From Schauerella fraxinea (GTDB lineage: Bacteria > Pseudomonadota > Gammaproteobacteria > Burkholderiales > Burkholderiaceae_B): a stretch of DNA of 64,000 nucleotides. The first letter of the stretch is position 1. Each line of letters starts with the position of its first letter. Location: contig JAVDKK010000002.1 in the NCBI GenBank assembly GCA_030849945.1, positions 248,001-312,000 of the forward strand. The letters are read 5' to 3'. The position numbers and the translations under genes were made by a program. Below are positions 1 through 7,657 of the stretch, piece by piece. The notes beneath the pieces were generated by a model. It did not search any database. It was given only the letters and a program-made list of their open reading frames with translations, and was not told the DNA's origin.

Positions 1-281
1 AACATGGCCGCGGAAATAATGTCGATGCGCTTGGAAGTGAGCGATCCGATCAGGGCCGAGAAGGCCATCGGTTCGATCTGCACCTCGAAGCCGGCTTCTT
101 TGCTCACGGCGCGCACGATGTCGACCATCACGCCTTGAATGGTGTTGGTCTTGGTGTCCAGATACGTGAACGGGCTGCCGGTCGGTGTGGAGCCAACCTT
201 GACGGTTTGCGCCGACGCCGCGGTGCCGGCTGCGATCGAAAGTGCGGCAACCAGGGAGACGACGAGAGATTTCAATTGCAT
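1..281 (-). CDS. ABC transporter substrate-binding protein, family 3 (N-terminal part)
   Basis: This is the first 93 codons of a periplasmic solute-binding protein, and the gene runs off the left edge of the window. It opens with a Sec signal peptide (MQLKSLVVSLVAALSIAAG, ending about ASAQ). Mature sequence of the amino-acid binding family follows: VKVGSTPTGSPFTYLD, then a GVMVDIVRAV segment, then IGSLTSKRIDII. Family 3 proteins deliver polar amino acids or related small molecules to an inner-membrane ABC permease, so permease and ATPase genes would be expected beyond position 1. It lies 116 bp downstream of the XRE-cupin regulator on the same strand. That regulator class often controls amino-acid or polyamine metabolism, so control by it is plausible but inferred. 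Confidence 0.85.
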   Translation of the reverse strand, partial: MQLKSLVVSLVAALSIAAGTAASAQTVKVGSTPTGSPFTYLDTKTNTIQGVMVDIVRAVSKEAGFEVQIEPMAFSALIGSLTSKRIDIISAAM

Positions 282-397
282 GGCGGAGTCCTTTTGGAAA
301 GGTATTTTGAAGCGAGCAAAAATCGGGAATGGCGCGGGTGAGACATTAGCCAACCGCTAGGTGGCGTGCAGATGAGGGGTACTGACATGAGGCGTAC

Positions 398-1030
398 TTA
401 TGGCGGGGCGTATTCGATGTTGGAGATCGCCCAGATCACTTGCGTGGGCATCGTTCCCGGATTGCGCCACCGGCGCGGCGTGCGGCTGGCGTAGCAAAAG
501 CTGTCGCCCGCGGAAAGCAGCACCACGCGATTCTCGATCCAGAGTTCGAGCGAGCCCTCGACGATAAAGCCGACATGTTCGCCGCGGTCGGTTGTGAACA
601 ACGAGTCGCTGGACGATCCGCCGGGGGCAATGTAGGCCCGGCACAGATCGAGGCTGTGCGCGGCCGGCGGCGTGAAGATCTCCTTGTCGACACCACGATC
701 ACCCATTTGCATGCGACGATGCTGGCCGGCACGTGCCACAAAGCCAGCGGCTTCGCCGGTGTGCGGTTCTACATTACGCAGGAGCGAGTCGGGGGTGACG
801 CCGTATTCGTGGGCGAGGAGTCCGAGCGTCTTGACCGACACCGAGCTCAAGCCGCGTTCGATCTGGCTCAGGAGCCCGAGCGACAGGCCGCACGCTTGCG
901 ACACATTGGCCAGCGAGCGATGCTGTCCTTTGCGCAGGAGTCTGAGCTGTTGGCCCAGCCATAGGTCGATCGCCGTCTGCGGATGCAGCATGGGCGTCTT
1001 CTCTGGCAGAACGGCGGCAATGCCCGTCAT
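398..1030 (-). CDS. XRE-family transcriptional regulator with C-terminal cupin domain
   Basis: The 210-residue protein has a helix-turn-helix of the XRE/HTH_3 type at about residues 26-85 (LRLLRKGQHRSLANVSQACG, LSLGLLSQIERG). A small cupin barrel follows at about 140-205 (GEHVGFIVEGSLELWI, LSAGDSFCYASRTPRRWRN). This architecture is typical of regulators that sense a small metabolite through the cupin, such as PuuR-like proteins. The ATG at 1030 lacks a Shine-Dalgarno sequence. An internal ATG at 991 is preceded by GAGAAG and may be the true start, which would still keep both domains. An inverted repeat touches the upstream start and suggests autoregulation. The ABC binding-protein gene follows on the same strand and is a likely target. 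The ligand is unknown. Confidence 0.88.
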   Translation of the reverse strand: MTGIAAVLPEKTPMLHPQTAIDLWLGQQLRLLRKGQHRSLANVSQACGLSLGLLSQIERGLSSVSVKTLGLLAHEYGVTPDSLLRNVEPHTGEAAGFVARAGQHRRMQMGDRGVDKEIFTPPAAHSLDLCRAYIAPGGSSSDSLFTTDRGEHVGFIVEGSLELWIENRVVLLSAGDSFCYASRTPRRWRNPGTMPTQVIWAISNIEYAPP

Positions 1031-1063
1031 ATTGAAAATTTCACATAACTGGAAGTTTCAATA
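1030..1063. promoter_or_regulatory. Inverted repeat at the XRE-cupin start, probable operator
   Basis: TATTGAAA at 1030-1037 is the exact reverse complement of TTTCAATA at 1056-1063, with an 18-bp spacer. A smaller palindrome, AACT-GGA-AGTT, lies inside it at 1047-1057. The outer arm touches the annotated start codon of the XRE-cupin gene, where a repressor would block its own promoter. The binding protein is inferred. Confidence 0.45.
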
Positions 1064-1138
1064 CTAGGCGGGGCTTATTACCGCTACAACTTAGGCCCAT
1101 CCCTAAGAGGGTTTACGAGTAGATCTGAGGGCTTACGC

Positions 1139-1176
1139 AAAAAAATCGGCATCGCAAGCTTAGCCTGCAATGCCGA
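1139..1176 (-). terminator. Rho-independent terminator after the first Bug gene
   Basis: Read on the minus strand, ATCGGCAT with four further pairs (one G-U) forms a 12-bp stem around a 9-base loop, closing with ATGCCGAT and followed by seven T residues. It lies 36 bp past the Bug stop codon and closes the dsdA-amidase-Bug transcription unit. Confidence 0.85.
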
Positions 1177-1211
1177 TGGTGCCTGCGCGAACACGTGCGC
1201 AGAGCGAGACC

Positions 1212-2192
1212 CTAGTCGATCTGGATCTTGGCTTTCTCGGCCAGCGCCTTCATCACGGGTACGTCGCGCTGGATGCGGGCATCCACGGCGGCGCCGTTGG
1301 CGTAGTCGGGTTCGAAGCCATTTTCGGCCATCTTTTTCTGGAATGCGGGATCGGCGACGATCTCGGCCAGCGCCTTTTCAAGCGTGGCGCGCGCATCGGC
1401 AGGCAAGCCGCGCGGGCCGACGACGGCTAGCCACGTATCCATCTTCGCCTCCGGATAACCGCTCTCGGCAGCAGTGGGTACGTCCGGCAGCAGGGCCGAG
1501 CGCGTCGGCGCCGTGGTGACGATTGCGCGTACGGTGCCCGCTTTCACTTGAGGAATGGCGGCGGCGGTGGTGTCGACCGAGTACGGAATCTGGCCGCCGA
1601 TCAGATCGGTCATGGCCGGCGAGCTGCCTTTGTACGGCACGTGGGTGAGCGTGATGCCGGCTGCGGATGCCAACATTTCAGCGGCGAAATGCGCGGTGGT
1701 GCCCGAGCCGAACGATCCGTAGAACACCTTGCCCGGTTCGGCCTTAGCCTGGTCCACAAAAGCCTTCAGATCCTTGGCCGGGGCGTTTTTATTGGCCAGC
1801 AGCATCAGACCGGTGCTGCCCACCTGGCCGATCGCGTCGTAACTGGTGGTGGGGTCGTACGGCAGATTCTTGTAGATCGCGGGGTTGACCGTGAACGTGG
1901 TGGTGGAAGTGAGCATCAGCGTGTAGCCATCCGGCTTGGCCTTGGCCACGTAGCCGGCACCAATGCTGGTGCCGGCGCCCGCGCGGTTCTCGACCACCAC
2001 GGTTTGCCCCAGGCGATTACCCAGTTCGGCCGCCACGAGACGGCCCAACACGTCGGTGGCGCCGCCGGCCGGAAACGGGATGACCATCTGCAGCGGTCGC
2101 TCTGGAAAAGCGGCAAATGCGGCCACTGGCTGCGTCAGCGCCAGGCAGGCGGCGGCTTGGGCGGTCAGGCGAAGAATAAAGCGTGCGTTCAT
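1212..2192 (-). CDS. Bug-family tripartite tricarboxylate transporter substrate-binding protein
   Basis: A 326-residue periplasmic receptor with a signal peptide (about residues 1-28, ending FAAFPERP). It carries the classic Bug signatures: PLQMVIPFPAGGATDVLGR, VVENRAGAGTSIGAGYVAKA and KPDGYTLML, followed by HVPYKGSSPAMTDLIGGQI. Bug (TctC) proteins bind carboxylates or amides in the periplasm for TctAB-type permeases, or act as orphan receptors. No permease gene is adjacent. It is the last gene after dsdA and the amidase, only 57 bp behind the amidase stop, so its ligand may be the amidase substrate. That link is inferred from position only. Confidence 0.92.
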   Translation of the reverse strand: MNARFILRLTAQAAACLALTQPVAAFAAFPERPLQMVIPFPAGGATDVLGRLVAAELGNRLGQTVVVENRAGAGTSIGAGYVAKAKPDGYTLMLTSTTTFTVNPAIYKNLPYDPTTSYDAIGQVGSTGLMLLANKNAPAKDLKAFVDQAKAEPGKVFYGSFGSGTTAHFAAEMLASAAGITLTHVPYKGSSPAMTDLIGGQIPYSVDTTAAAIPQVKAGTVRAIVTTAPTRSALLPDVPTAAESGYPEAKMDTWLAVVGPRGLPADARATLEKALAEIVADPAFQKKMAENGFEPDYANGAAVDARIQRDVPVMKALAEKAKIQID

Positions 2193-2249
2193 GTACAGAT
2201 TTCCCTTTGAAAATAGGCGCTCGTTTTTCGAGTCTTGTCGTGAAAAGCG

Positions 2250-3767
2250 TTATACCGGTGCGGCGTGCGCCTCGGTCGAAGCCGGGCCGTGAGTGGCACC
2301 GGGCGGATGGGTAACGATGGATTTGAGATCGACTCGCGCGGCGAGCAGTTGATTCACATCGGGGATGGGACGAGCCAACTCGGGATGGCGATGGAAAGCT
2401 GCTTCGAGTGCCTCGGCGCGATCCAGCAGCAGGGCATCCTCACGGAAACCGCCGATGACCTGCAAGCCAAACGGCATGCCGCGATGATCGCGACCGCACG
2501 GCATGGACAGCGCCGGATTGGTGGCCAGCGTGACCACATAGGTAAGCGCCAACCAACGATAGTAGTTTTCCAGTGGTTTGCCGTTGACCGACTCAAGATA
2601 CAGTTGCGACCACGGAAACGGCGAGACGGGGGTGGTGGGCGACAGGATCAGATCGTATCGATCGAACAGCGCTTGAAACTTGCGGAAGATGCGCGTTTGC
2701 TCGGCATGGGCCGCAGCCACGTCTTCGAGCGACATCTTGATGCCCAACTCGAAATTGGCACGGCTGTTGGGACCGAGCGATGCCGGATCCTTGCGGTATG
2801 CATCCCGCATGCTGATGACGAAATTCTGGGCGCGGATCACATCGAAACTGCGATGCGCATCGTGCATGTCGAACGACACCGGCTCGCAGGATTTGACCAG
2901 CGGCGCGATGGCGGCAATCTTCTCGCGAAACACGCGGCGGATGTCGTCGTCCACATCGCACACGCCGAAGTCTTCGGTGTAGCCGATACGCAATCCGTTG
3001 AGATCCTGCGTGCTGCCATTGAAGGCATCAGCGGGCACGGCATACGTGAGCGGGTCGGCGCGATGCATGCCGGCCGTCGCGGCCAATTGCAGGCGGGCAT
3101 CGGCAATGGATCGGGCCATCGGGCCCACGACCGAAATGCCGGTCCAGCCCAGCGGCTTGCGTTCGCTGGGCACCAGGCCCGGCGACGTGCGCATGCCCAC
3201 CACGCCGCACTTGGCGGCCGGAATGCGTAAGGAGCCGCCGGTATCGGAACCGCTGCATAGCGGCACCATGTCGAGCGCCAGGGCGGCCGCCGAACCGCCG
3301 GATGAGCCGCCCGCGTTGAGCGCGGGATTGAACGGATTGCCGGTGGCGCCCCAGACTGCATTGCGCGAGTTGGCGCCAGCGCCCATCTCGGGCACGTTGG
3401 TCTTGCCGACGACGATGGCACCCGCCTGCCGCAAGCGGCTGACCAGCACGTTGTCGGACGCGGGGATGTTGTCGCGATAGAGCGGCGAGCCGTAGGTGGT
3501 CAACAGCCCTTCGGTTTCTTCGAGATCCTTGATGCCGATCGGCAATCCGTGCAGCAGGCCCAACGGGCGGCCAGCGCGTACGGCGGCATCGGCCGCCTGC
3601 GCTTCGGCGCGAGCGCGATCGAAGCACGTCGCCGTAAACGCATTGACGGCAGGATTGGTGTGCGCGATACGCGCCAGGCAGGCCTCGAGCAGGTCGATGG
3701 GCGACAACTGGCGTGCACCGATGCGGCGGCGCAGTTCGACGGCAGAAAGTTCGGTCAGTGAGGTCAC
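2250..3767 (-). CDS. Amidase signature-family amidase
   Basis: A 505-residue cytoplasmic hydrolase of the amidase signature family. The Ser-cisSer-Lys triad is intact: Lys80 in GLPIGIKDLEE, cis-Ser155 in NAGGSSGGSAAALA, and nucleophile Ser179 in SGSDTGGSLRIPA. Such enzymes hydrolyse a carboxamide to the acid and ammonia; the family does not fix the substrate. The start is GTG at 3767, with only a weak ribosome site, 36 bp after the dsdA stop. It sits between D-serine dehydratase and a Bug receptor, so a substrate released from the periplasm, or an amide yielding D-serine or another D-amino acid, is a reasonable guess. Confidence 0.9.
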   Translation of the reverse strand: MTSLTELSAVELRRRIGARQLSPIDLLEACLARIAHTNPAVNAFTATCFDRARAEAQAADAAVRAGRPLGLLHGLPIGIKDLEETEGLLTTYGSPLYRDNIPASDNVLVSRLRQAGAIVVGKTNVPEMGAGANSRNAVWGATGNPFNPALNAGGSSGGSAAALALDMVPLCSGSDTGGSLRIPAAKCGVVGMRTSPGLVPSERKPLGWTGISVVGPMARSIADARLQLAATAGMHRADPLTYAVPADAFNGSTQDLNGLRIGYTEDFGVCDVDDDIRRVFREKIAAIAPLVKSCEPVSFDMHDAHRSFDVIRAQNFVISMRDAYRKDPASLGPNSRANFELGIKMSLEDVAAAHAEQTRIFRKFQALFDRYDLILSPTTPVSPFPWSQLYLESVNGKPLENYYRWLALTYVVTLATNPALSMPCGRDHRGMPFGLQVIGGFREDALLLDRAEALEAAFHRHPELARPIPDVNQLLAARVDLKSIVTHPPGATHGPASTEAHAAPV

Positions 3768-3803
3768 GGGGGTGAGTTCCGGTAAGCGGCGAGCGCGTGG
3801 GTA

Positions 3804-5144
3804 TCAGTGGGCGGCGGCCGTCGAAAGTGCCATGCCGCGGGCTTGAAAACGGTCGTGCTCGGCCTGCGGCACCAACGCGCCACCGGTGCTCCAGAGCACA
3901 TGTGTGGCCTGCGGCAAGGCTGCGCGGGCGCCGATGCGCTCGAGCAGCGCAAGGCCATCGGCAGTGTCGGTCAGCCAACGCGGACCCGAAAACCCGGCTG
4001 CGGCCGACGGTTCGATGAGCACGTTTTCCGTGGTGGCCAACGCATGGATGTCGCGGAACAGACGATCGTCATCCACAGTGAACACGCCGGCCAGCAGATC
4101 GCGCATCAGGGGTGCGACCAACGGCGATGCCAGGCCGACCGCCAGGCCATCGGCTTCGGTGCGATTGTCCAATCCGATGTCATACACGGAAAGCGGCGCA
4201 TCGCTGCCGCTGGCCAGCTGCACCAGCATGCAGGGCGACGCGACCGGTTCGGCAAAGAAGCAGTGCACGTGGGCGCCGAAGCGTTGCTTCAGGCCATACG
4301 CGATGCCGCCGGGTGCGCCACCCACGCCGCACGGCAGGTAGACGAACAGCGGATGATCGGCATCCACGGTTCGGCCCGCTGCATGCAGTTGCGCTGCAAG
4401 CTCTTCAGCGGCCACGGCATAGCCCAGGAAGAGGGCTTCGGATTGCTCGTCGTCGACGAAATACGCTTGGGGATCGCTATCGGCCAATTGTCGCCCGGCT
4501 TCCACCGCACGCGCATAATCGCCCTGGTGCTCAACCACTTCCGTGCCTTTGGCGCGCAGCCGGTCTTTCTTCCATTGTTTGGCGTCGGACGACATATGCA
4601 CCACGGCGCGAAAACCGAGGGCCGCCGAAATGGTGCCGATGCCCAATCCTAGATTGCCCGTGCTGCCGACTGCGACCGTGTAGGTTGAAAACAGCGCGCG
4701 CGCCTCGGCGCTATCCAGCGCCGGCACCGCGGTGCCGGCGTTTGCTGCGTGCGCATCGAGCAGGCGTTCGGCAAACGACAGCACCTCGTGAAAGCCGCCG
4801 CGTGCCTTGACCGAACCTGCCACCGGCAGCGCATGATCGCACTTCAAGTACCACGTGCCGGCTGTGCCGTGCTGCGTATCGAGCGTGGGCTGAAACGCCT
4901 TGAGTGGCAAGAGTGGCGACTGCACACGGCCAGCGGCCTCACGCAGCTCAGGAAAAATGCGCGCCATCACAGCGGCGTGGCGCTGCAGGCGGGCCGCGGC
5001 ATCCTGCATCGATTCGGCGCCCGCGAAGTTGCCCAGCGCGTGAGGCTGATAGCGGTCGTTGACCCATAGCGTCTCGGTCTTGTCGCGCAAGGTGCGCAGC
5101 AGGGCGGGGGGCAGGGTGTTCGGCAGACTCATCGGGGCATCCAC
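3804..5144 (-). CDS. dsdA: D-serine ammonia-lyase (D-serine dehydratase)
   Basis: A 446-residue fold-type II PLP enzyme converting D-serine to pyruvate and ammonia. The PLP lysine is Lys113 in GSVKARGGFHEVL. The phosphate-binding glycine loop is seen in STGNLGLGIGTISAALGF, and the C-terminal region VLIEPSAAAGFSGP matches the family. Length is close to E. coli DsdA. The first possible start is GTG at 5144, and an in-frame ATG at 5132 is equally usable. It is divergent from a LysR gene and heads a minus-strand group with the amidase and Bug genes. It probably serves both detoxification of D-serine and its use as a carbon and nitrogen source. Confidence 0.93.
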   Translation of the reverse strand: MDAPMSLPNTLPPALLRTLRDKTETLWVNDRYQPHALGNFAGAESMQDAAARLQRHAAVMARIFPELREAAGRVQSPLLPLKAFQPTLDTQHGTAGTWYLKCDHALPVAGSVKARGGFHEVLSFAERLLDAHAANAGTAVPALDSAEARALFSTYTVAVGSTGNLGLGIGTISAALGFRAVVHMSSDAKQWKKDRLRAKGTEVVEHQGDYARAVEAGRQLADSDPQAYFVDDEQSEALFLGYAVAAEELAAQLHAAGRTVDADHPLFVYLPCGVGGAPGGIAYGLKQRFGAHVHCFFAEPVASPCMLVQLASGSDAPLSVYDIGLDNRTEADGLAVGLASPLVAPLMRDLLAGVFTVDDDRLFRDIHALATTENVLIEPSAAAGFSGPRWLTDTADGLALLERIGARAALPQATHVLWSTGGALVPQAEHDRFQARGMALSTAAAH

Positions 5145-5293
5145 TTAAAGCGTTCCAACACATCACGCGATCGGCCACATCGTTTGGGATCGTCGTGCAG
5201 ACCGCCCAACACGGGCGTGGCTGCACAGGCGTCGGTGCCGGGCGCGTGCAAGGCGATGGACCCATTCTTGGCGATGCGCCGTTGCGGCACAAA

Positions 5294-5329
5294 CGATAGT
5301 TCCTATCGCCAGCTATTAGTTAAACTATC
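5294..5329. promoter_or_regulatory. LysR-type operator in the dsdA/LysR intergenic region
   Basis: CGATAG-TTC-CTATCG at 5294-5308 is a perfect 6-bp inverted repeat. The arm GATAGTT (5295-5301) recurs as its reverse complement AACTATC at 5323-5329. The cluster ends 4 bp before the LysR start codon. Paired dyads in a divergent LysR promoter are typical of autoregulation plus activation of the facing gene. Confidence 0.6.
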
Positions 5330-5333
5330 AGCT

Positions 5334-6266
5334 ATGTCACTTTCCGCTTCGATGTTGGGCGCGCTGCGCTGTTTCGATGTGGCCGCCCGCCACTGCAACT
5401 TCACGCGTGCGGCCGAAGCGCTGCACATCACGCCGGGCGCCGTCAGCCAGACGATCCGGCAGTTGGAAACGCAGTTATCGGTGCCGCTCTTTGTGCGGCT
5501 GCCGCGCGGTCTGGCGTTGACGGATGCCGGACGCCGCTTGCACGCGGTGGTGTCGGCGCATTTGGCTGGCCTCTCTGAGGCGGTGGCGCGCATCAGCGCC
5601 ACGCCCAATACGCTGCGGGTAACCTGCTCGCCGTCGTTTGCGATGATGTGGCTGATGCCTCGCATGGCGCGATTTCATCGCGACCATCCCGATATCGAAA
5701 TCAAGCTGGTCGCGGAGTTTCAGCGCGTGGATCGCCACGAGATGCTGGCCAGCGGCACCGACTGCGCGATCCGCTACGACCCTGTCGATTACGACGAGAT
5801 TCACGCGATGACCTTGATGCCGGAAACCCTGATTCCGGTCGCCAGCCCGCAACTGATCGCCGCGCATGCACCGCTGAAAGGACGCGCCTTGCTCGCCGCC
5901 TGCACCCTGCTGCACGATGCCGCGCCCTGGGATGGCGCCACCCCGGACATCGAGTGGCAGACGTGGCTTGCCCAGGTTTTCCCCGATTGGGACGGCGGGC
6001 AAGCGGGCGGTGCGAGTCAAGAGTTCAACTTATCGATGCTGAGCCTGATGGCGGCGCGCAGTCATCAAGGCATCGCAATGGGGCGGCGGGCATTGGTTGC
6101 CGAGGATCTGCAGGCGGGCAGTTTGGTCGACGTCAGCGCGGGCGCGGCGGTGACGTCGCCTGGGCGGTATGTGTTGCTGACGACATCGGATGATGACGCG
6201 CGCGTGGCGGCATTCAGTACGTGGCTCGCGGCGGAGTGCGCGCGATTTTCGCGGACGACGTCGTGA
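5334..6266 (+). CDS. LysR-family regulator, probable activator of dsdA (DsdC-like)
   Basis: A 310-residue LysR protein from the ATG at 5334; longer upstream reading is possible but would run through the operator region. The N-terminal winged helix reads MLGALRCFDVAARHCNFTRAAEALHITPGAVSQ, a GcvA/DsdC-like version. The effector domain follows from about residue 90. It is transcribed divergently from dsdA with 189 bp between starts, containing symmetric repeats. In enteric bacteria DsdC activates the D-serine genes on D-serine binding, and the same role is inferred here. A P1 peptidase gene follows 89 bp downstream on the same strand. Confidence 0.88.
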   Translation: MSLSASMLGALRCFDVAARHCNFTRAAEALHITPGAVSQTIRQLETQLSVPLFVRLPRGLALTDAGRRLHAVVSAHLAGLSEAVARISATPNTLRVTCSPSFAMMWLMPRMARFHRDHPDIEIKLVAEFQRVDRHEMLASGTDCAIRYDPVDYDEIHAMTLMPETLIPVASPQLIAAHAPLKGRALLAACTLLHDAAPWDGATPDIEWQTWLAQVFPDWDGGQAGGASQEFNLSMLSLMAARSHQGIAMGRRALVAEDLQAGSLVDVSAGAAVTSPGRYVLLTTSDDDARVAAFSTWLAAECARFSRTTS

Positions 6267-6355
6267 ACGGGAACGACACCGCAAATACCCAAGGCACGTT
6301 GCATTTGTCCTCCACACAAACATCGTCAACAATCGAGCACACTCAGGAGACCGGC

Positions 6356-7528
6356 ATGGCACAAGCGCAGGGCAGACGCAATTTCGTAAAAGCAGTGGCC
6401 GCCACGGGCGGTGTGGCCGCACTGGGTGCCGGCGGCGCCTCGCAGGTTTTGGCCGCCAATGCGCCGTTGCAAGCCGGGCAGGCGCCTGCGGTCAATGGCA
6501 CGGCTGGCGGTGCAGCATCGACAGCATCTGCCGAACGCACCGCGTCCCGCGACGGCAGCGGCAGCATCACCGATGTGCCCGGCATCAAGGTTGGCCACTT
6601 CACTGACCCCCGGCGTCCGACGGGCTGCACGGTGATTCTCACGGAAGCCGGCGCCACGGGCGGCGTGGATGTGCGCGGCGGCGCGCCCGGCACCCGCGAA
6701 ACCGATCTGCTCAATCCCACCAATCGCGTCGAGAAAGTGCATGCCGTGGTGCTGTCGGGCGGCAGCGCGTTCGGTCTGGATACGGCCACCGGTGTCATGC
6801 GGTATCTGGAGGCGCGCGGCATTGGATTCGACGTCGGCGTGGCACGTGTCCCCATCGTGCCTGCTGCAGTGTTGTTCGACCTGGGTGTGGGCGATGCGCG
6901 CATTCGCCCGGACGCCGACGCCGGTTATGCCGCATGCGAGGTGGCGAGCGCCGCTGCACCGGCCGAAGGCAATGTGGGCGCGGGAGCGGGCGCCACTGTG
7001 GGCAAACTTTACGGCGGCAAACGCGCCATGAAGTGCGGCATCGGGAGTGCATCGCTCAAGGTGGGCGGCGTGACCATCGGCGCCATTGTGGCGGTGAACG
7101 CCGTGGGCGATGTGATCGATCCGCACACCGGCGCAGTGATCGCCGGCGCGCGTACTGCCGATGGCGAACGGCTGCTGGACACGCGCGCGGCCATTTTGAG
7201 CGGCGACTTGCCCACGTCGATGCAAACGGGTGCCGCCACCACGATCGGCGTCATTGCCACCGATGCCACGCTCACCAAGGCCGAAGCCCAGAAGATCGCC
7301 CAGATGGCCCACGATGGGTTGGCGCGCAGCATCAACCCCATCCATACCTTGTCCGATGGCGACACCATTTTTACCGTCGCCACGGGCGTATCGAAAGCAC
7401 GCGGCAACGTGATGCTGCTGGGCGTGCTGGCGGCCGAAGTCATGGCGATGGCGGTGGTGCGCGCCGCGCGTGCCGCACAAGGGATTCCAGGCTTTCCGGC
7501 GGCAACCGATCTGAAGGCGTCGGCGTGA
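6356..7528 (+). CDS. P1-family (DmpA/NylC-type) peptidase or amidohydrolase, Tat-exported
   Basis: A 390-residue N-terminal-nucleophile hydrolase. The ATG at 6356 has AGGAGA 5 bp upstream. The N terminus is a twin-arginine signal (GRRNFVKAVAATGG) followed by a small-residue-rich segment. The family core is clear: SITDVPGIKVGHFTDP, AVVLSGGSAFGLDTATGVM, GAGAGATVGK, and the nucleophile region ATTIGVIATDA with Thr295. These enzymes self-cleave before the nucleophile and then act as aminopeptidases, D-amino-acid esterases/amidases or oligoamide hydrolases. The residue before Thr295 is Ala, where NylC has Asn. It follows the DsdC-like regulator on the same strand, so a role in releasing D-amino acids from peptides or amides is possible but unproven. 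Confidence 0.88.
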   Translation: MAQAQGRRNFVKAVAATGGVAALGAGGASQVLAANAPLQAGQAPAVNGTAGGAASTASAERTASRDGSGSITDVPGIKVGHFTDPRRPTGCTVILTEAGATGGVDVRGGAPGTRETDLLNPTNRVEKVHAVVLSGGSAFGLDTATGVMRYLEARGIGFDVGVARVPIVPAAVLFDLGVGDARIRPDADAGYAACEVASAAAPAEGNVGAGAGATVGKLYGGKRAMKCGIGSASLKVGGVTIGAIVAVNAVGDVIDPHTGAVIAGARTADGERLLDTRAAILSGDLPTSMQTGAATTIGVIATDATLTKAEAQKIAQMAHDGLARSINPIHTLSDGDTIFTVATGVSKARGNVMLLGVLAAEVMAMAVVRAARAAQGIPGFPAATDLKASA

Positions 7529-7657
7529 GGCCTTGTGGTGGCTGTTCATGGGCTGCGGCATCGGCATGGGCCCCGGCCGTGCCCTAGCAGCCGGTACGAC
7601 GCCCGGCGCCTTCCGCGGCGTCGACCTCTTGCCCAGCGCATTTCTTTGACTGCCGGT

